DNA of 64,000 nucleotides from JBFXAF01 sp050184585 (GTDB lineage: Bacteria; Pseudomonadota; Alphaproteobacteria; Rhizobiales; Rhizobiaceae): NCBI GenBank assembly GCA_050184585.1, contig JBFXAF010000010.1:62001-126000 (forward strand). Direction: 5' to 3'. The position numbers were made by a program, and so were the translations under genes. The notes beneath the pieces were generated by a model. It had not been told where the DNA came from. It made no database searches and saw only the letters and a program-made list of their open reading frames with translations. Position 1 is the first letter of the stretch, and each line of letters begins with the position of its first letter. Positions 60,769-64,000 of this stretch are shown here, piece after piece.

Positions 60769-61101
60769 ATGCCCGATTTCCTCGCCCCGCTCATCGACTG
60801 GTTCCACACCGTCTTCATCGAGCAGTTCAATGGCTGGATCCTGCTCGGCTTCGTCGCGCAGTTCTTCTTCACCATGCGCTTCGTGGTTCAATGGATCGCC
60901 TCTGAACGTGCACGACGCTCCGTCGTGCCGGTCGCCTTCTGGTTCTTCTCGCTCGGTGGAGGCGCCCTTCTCTTCGTCTATGCGATTCAGCGACAGGACC
61001 CCGTCTTCATCGCCGGCCAGGGCATGGGGCTCTTCATCTACATCCGCAACCTCTGGCTGATCGCCCGCGAACGCCAGGAGGCCGGCGCCACGCCTCAATA
61101 G
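60769..61101 (+). CDS. LABN (lipid-A-disaccharide synthase N-terminal-like) small membrane protein
   Basis: 110 residues, with three to four hydrophobic segments. It resembles the LABN domain (PF07578): FAQFFFTMRFVVQWIASERARRS, then the SLGGGALLFVYAIQRQDPVFIAGQGMGLFIYIRNL segment. Such small proteins accompany GT2 and GT39 glycosyltransferases in lipid A modification clusters, as here. Role (flippase or partner subunit) is inferred only. Confidence 0.83.
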   Translation: MPDFLAPLIDWFHTVFIEQFNGWILLGFVAQFFFTMRFVVQWIASERARRSVVPVAFWFFSLGGGALLFVYAIQRQDPVFIAGQGMGLFIYIRNLWLIARERQEAGATPQ

Positions 61102-61159
61102 GCCTCCTTGTCGCGCCGCAGCCCGCAATGATAGGTGGGGCGCTCAACAGGACGGACCC

Positions 61160-61903
61160 ATGCCCTCCGTAGAGGACGAACTGCTTTCGATCGTCATTCC
61201 CGCGAAGAATGAAGCATCCAACCTGCCGCGCGTGATCGAGGAACTCGAAACGGTTCTGGCAGGGCGCGCGATCGAGGTGATCCTCGTCGACGACGGATCG
61301 ACCGACGGCACAGTCCTTGCGGTGCGCGCTCAGAAGTCGGCGCGATCGTTCCCAATTCGCTGCCTCAGCCACGACCGCTCGACCGGCAAGAGCCTTGCGC
61401 TCCGCACCGGCGTGATGGCGGCGCGCGGAGCGCTGGTCGCGACCATGGACGGCGATGGCCAGAACGACCCGAAATACCTCCCAGCCATGCTTGACGCCAT
61501 GAAGACCGGCGGCCCGCGAACGGGGATTGTCGTTGGTCAACGGCTGAAACGTGGAGATTCCTCGATCAAGAAATATGCCTCCCGTTTCGCCAATGCTCTA
61601 CGGTCCCGCCTGCTTGGCGACAACACCCGCGATACCGCATGCGGCCTGAAGCTGCTGAGGACCGAGGTATTCCGTCTGCTTCCTTTCTTCGAGGGCAGCC
61701 ATCGCTTCCTGCCCGCGCTGGTGCTCACCGAAGGATACGACGTCGTGCATGTCGATGTGGTCGATCGTCCGCGCCTGCACGGTTCGTCACACTACGGGAT
61801 ATTCGATCGCGGACTTCAGGGCGCTCTCGACCTGTTCGGCGTCTGGTGGTTCCGGCGCCGGAGGCGTGTCCGGCCGGTCGTCGAGGACGCCACGGATGCT
61901 TGA
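61160..61903 (+). CDS. GT2-family polyprenyl-phosphate glycosyltransferase (dolichyl-P-mannose-synthase-like)
   Basis: 247 residues, GT-A fold, no clear transmembrane segments. The NDP-sugar-binding motifs are VDDGSTDG at about 43-50 and MDGDGQND at about 97-104. Such enzymes make polyprenyl-phosphate sugars, here probably on undecaprenyl or dodecaprenyl phosphate to feed the downstream GT39 enzyme. Ends with an 8-nt overlap over the GT39 gene. An RgtE-like role (dodecaprenyl-P-galacturonate) is possible, not shown. Confidence 0.88.
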   Translation: MPSVEDELLSIVIPAKNEASNLPRVIEELETVLAGRAIEVILVDDGSTDGTVLAVRAQKSARSFPIRCLSHDRSTGKSLALRTGVMAARGALVATMDGDGQNDPKYLPAMLDAMKTGGPRTGIVVGQRLKRGDSSIKKYASRFANALRSRLLGDNTRDTACGLKLLRTEVFRLLPFFEGSHRFLPALVLTEGYDVVHVDVVDRPRLHGSSHYGIFDRGLQGALDLFGVWWFRRRRRVRPVVEDATDA

Positions 61904-63578
61904 CCGTCTCCGGCAGCTTGCCTCGGCCGGCGGACGCCGCGGCCACGCGGCGCGCATCGCATTTCTCGTCATGCTCGCTCTGGTGTGCTTCGTTCCGGGC
62001 ATTTCCGGCTTGCCGCCGACCGACCGCGACGAGTCCCGCTACATGCAGGCGACCAAGCAGATGGTCGCGACCGGCGACTACATCGACATCCGGTTCCAGG
62101 AAAATCCGCGCTATCTCAAGCCGATCGGCGCCTACTGGCTGCAATCGGTCGCGGTCCACATCTTTGGTGACGGCGAGGCCACGCGGCCGTGGGTCTACCG
62201 GCTGGTATCCATATTCGGCGCGGTTTCGGCCGTGGTGCTGACCTACCTCGCAGGTTTTCGGATCCTCGGAACACGCGCAGGGCTCGCGGCGGCGCTCATG
62301 CTCACGGGGATGGTCGCCGTAGGCTTCGAGGCGCGCATCGCCAAGACCGACGCCATCCTGCTCGCGGCGACGATGGCGGCGATGACCGCGCTTGCGCACG
62401 TCTATCTCGGGCTGCGGCAGGGTCGATCCTTCCGGCCGGTGATCCCTTGGCTGTTCTGGCTGGGCATCGGCGCCGGCATTCTCATCAAGGGGCCTATCAC
62501 ACCGATGCTCGCCGCGCTGACCGTCGCGGCATTGTGCTGGTGGGACCGCGACTGGCGCTGGACCAAGGCCCTGCGGCCAAGGCTCGGGGCGCTTGTTCTG
62601 CTGGTGATTGCCGCGCCGTGGTTCATTGTCATCACCTGGAAGAGCGGCCTGGCCTTCTGGAACGTTTCGCTCGGCAAGGACGCGATCCCGAAAGTGTCGT
62701 CGGGGCAGGAATCCCATGGCTTTCCACCTGGCTACTACTTCGCCACCTTCGCGCTGTTTCTTTGGCCATTCGGCCTGCATGTCTTGTCCGGGCTGCTGAA
62801 GGGCATGAACGCGTTGCGCGGCGACCCCCGCCTCGTCTTTCTGTTCGCCTGGTTCGCCCCGTTCTGGATCCTGTTCGAGATCATTCCGACCAAGCTGCCG
62901 CACTATGTGCTCCCGACATACCCGGCCATGGCGCTCCTTGCCGCTTGGGCGATCGTCGAGGGAACGCGGATGCCGCTGAACAGATGGCAGGTTTGGCTCA
63001 CCTGGATCGGGCGGGCGGGATGGGCGATCGTCACCCTGTTCCTCGCGGCTGCGGCGCTGATACTGCTGCCCTATGTCGTCGGCGCCTTCTCGCTCTGGGG
63101 CTTGGTCGCTGCGATGTTGATCCTCGCGGCGGCCTGGCTCGGGTCGGGCTACTATGCGCGAATCCCCGCCCTGCCTCGAATCGCGGCCGCGACGCTTTCT
63201 GCCGGTCTTGCCACCGGCATCGTCATGCAGGTCCTGGCCCCCGGGGCGAAGCCATTCTGGCTGGGCGAGCGCATCGCCGAGACGTTCATCCAGCACAGGC
63301 CCTGCCCCGACTCCGTGCTCGCCTCCTCCGCATTCCACGAACCAAGCCTGGTGTTCCTGGCGGGAACGAAGACTGTCCTGACGGACCCGGCGGGCGCGGC
63401 AGTGCACCTGGCGGCCGACCCGCTCTGCGCGGTCGCGGTTGTTCAGGATGACCAGCGCCCAGCCTTCCTCGCCGCCATGCCACACGGCGAGGCCCAAATC
63501 ATCACCGAGTTCACCGCGGTCGACTACACGAAGGGCATCGAACGGACCGTGACGCTCTACCGGGTTGCCGGCGACTGA
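61896..63578 (+). CDS. GT39/ArnT-like polyprenyl-phosphate-sugar glycosyltransferase
   Basis: 560 residues, about twelve to thirteen membrane segments. The first periplasmic loop DRDESRYMQ (about 43-51) carries the acidic residues of the PMT/ArnT family. It would transfer a polyprenyl-phosphate sugar to lipid A or another envelope acceptor in the periplasm. ATG 61896 overlaps the GT2 stop by 8 nt; the frame upstream to 61749 is a shadow. Its 3' end overlaps pcaB by 22 nt on the opposite strand. Confidence 0.88.
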   Translation: MLDRLRQLASAGGRRGHAARIAFLVMLALVCFVPGISGLPPTDRDESRYMQATKQMVATGDYIDIRFQENPRYLKPIGAYWLQSVAVHIFGDGEATRPWVYRLVSIFGAVSAVVLTYLAGFRILGTRAGLAAALMLTGMVAVGFEARIAKTDAILLAATMAAMTALAHVYLGLRQGRSFRPVIPWLFWLGIGAGILIKGPITPMLAALTVAALCWWDRDWRWTKALRPRLGALVLLVIAAPWFIVITWKSGLAFWNVSLGKDAIPKVSSGQESHGFPPGYYFATFALFLWPFGLHVLSGLLKGMNALRGDPRLVFLFAWFAPFWILFEIIPTKLPHYVLPTYPAMALLAAWAIVEGTRMPLNRWQVWLTWIGRAGWAIVTLFLAAAALILLPYVVGAFSLWGLVAAMLILAAAWLGSGYYARIPALPRIAAATLSAGLATGIVMQVLAPGAKPFWLGERIAETFIQHRPCPDSVLASSAFHEPSLVFLAGTKTVLTDPAGAAVHLAADPLCAVAVVQDDQRPAFLAAMPHGEAQIITEFTAVDYTKGIERTVTLYRVAGD

Positions 63579-64000
63579 TTCTTGCCGATCTCCCTGAACG
63601 AGATCTGCGGCACGAGACCGCCGGCGAGCCGCAGCGCCGCACCAGTGGCTGCAAGCATCTGCGGTAGCAGCATCCATTCGAGTGTCCACGCACCGCCGGA
63701 ACGCTCGTTTTCATGAACGAGAGCCTGGTGGACGCCCGACAGCAGCGTTGCGTTGAAGCGCGCCAGCGCGACCAGCGCTTCCGCGGCCACCGGATTGCGC
63801 TTGTGCGGCATGGCGGAGGAACCGCCCCCGGACGAGAGAACGATATCGCCGACTTCGCTCTGCGCGGCGAGCGCGACGTCCTGCCCCAGCTTGCCGAGGC
63901 TCCCCGTGACCAGCGACAGCCAGGATGAGAGTTCGGCGATTCCGTCGCGCTCGGAATGGCGGGCGCTCCGAAGCGGCGTGAGTGCCAGCATATCGGCCAC
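63557..64000 (-). CDS. pcaB: 3-carboxy-cis,cis-muconate cycloisomerase PcaB (C-terminal fragment at window edge)
   Basis: 147 residues of the 3' part of the gene are visible; the start lies beyond 64000. The fumarase/aspartase superfamily signature GSSAMPHKRNP is intact, with the catalytic serine region. PcaB acts in the protocatechuate branch of the beta-ketoadipate pathway. Because the frame reaches the edge open, the apparent GTG start there is not real. It overlaps the convergent GT39 gene by 22 nt. Confidence 0.88.
   Translation of the reverse strand: MADMLALTPLRSARHSERDGIAELSSWLSLVTGSLGKLGQDVALAAQSEVGDIVLSSGGGSSAMPHKRNPVAAEALVALARFNATLLSGVHQALVHENERSGGAWTLEWMLLPQMLAATGAALRLAGGLVPQISFREIGKNQSPATR

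Noticed and set aside
61725..63689. 654-residue antisense frame opposite GT39
   Set aside because: GT39 has membrane topology and motif on the plus strand; the antisense is low-complexity charged sequence.
1..64000. tRNA genes, rRNA, CRISPR arrays, transposases, integrases and att sites
   Set aside because: None could be recognised on either strand; weak tRNA-like folds were not pursued without a computed search (tRNAscan-SE would settle this).

Overview
The window looks like a chromosomal segment of an alphaproteobacterium of the Hyphomicrobiales (Rhizobiales), most likely Phyllobacteriaceae-like (Mesorhizobium/Aminobacter type). The evidence is the GC-rich coding bias, the alphaproteobacterial dcw gene order, betaine-lipid genes btaAB, a CsgH-type curli gene, a HWE-family histidine kinase and an ArsR-methyltransferase regulator in front of metF. 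The genus is an inference; no 16S rRNA or tRNA gene was seen.

Region by region: (1) 1-13242, minus strand: the division and cell-wall (dcw) cluster mraZ-rsmH-ftsL-ftsI-murE-murF-mraY-murD-ftsW-murG-murC-murB, tightly packed with many 1-4 nt start/stop overlaps; murB runs off the left edge. Tandem TGGGN repeats, a candidate MraZ operator, lie upstream of mraZ. (2) 13.5-19.1 kb: a Cys/Met-metabolism PLP enzyme, RNase P RNA, a lytic transglycosylase, a djlA-like gene with an amidase, an aldo/keto reductase and a small lipoprotein. (3) 19.2-33.4 kb: 5-oxoprolinase, btaAB behind a Pho-box-like repeat, a serine hydrolase, GH25 lysozyme, MltB-like transglycosylase, LysE exporter, B12-type radical SAM protein, ornithine-decarboxylase-like enzyme and an EamA transporter. 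(4) 33.4-43.2 kb: a self-contained transcription unit for a 28-residue membrane peptide, the sahR-like/metF operon with a palindromic operator, trmO with a DUF2293 gene, GST/MOSC, a relBE-type module coupled to tam, a HWE kinase with its response regulator, and an AT-richer BglII-type restriction-modification pair that appears foreign. (5) 43.2-55.7 kb: ettA, a GNAT protein, a curlin/CsgH/curlin cluster, VOC proteins with a HxlR regulator, a diguanylate cyclase and an RND efflux pump with a divergent TetR regulator. (6) 55.9-64 kb: a YiiX-like hydrolase, an alpha/beta hydrolase, a coupled CoA-transferase/ThDP-enzyme pair, a LABN-GT2-GT39 lipid A glycosylation set, and the C-terminal part of pcaB.

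Functionally the window is dominated by envelope biology: peptidoglycan synthesis (dcw) and remodelling (four hydrolases within about 13 kb), membrane lipid replacement under phosphate stress (btaAB), lipid A decoration and surface amyloid. No CRISPR array, prophage, transposase or rRNA was found. The clearest acquired element is the restriction-modification pair. The most informative non-coding signals are the MraZ-type repeats, the 38-bp perfect palindrome abutting the relB-like start codon, the SahR-type palindrome, the Pho box before btaA, the related inverted repeats before both curlin genes, and the tiny-protein unit at 33.5 kb.
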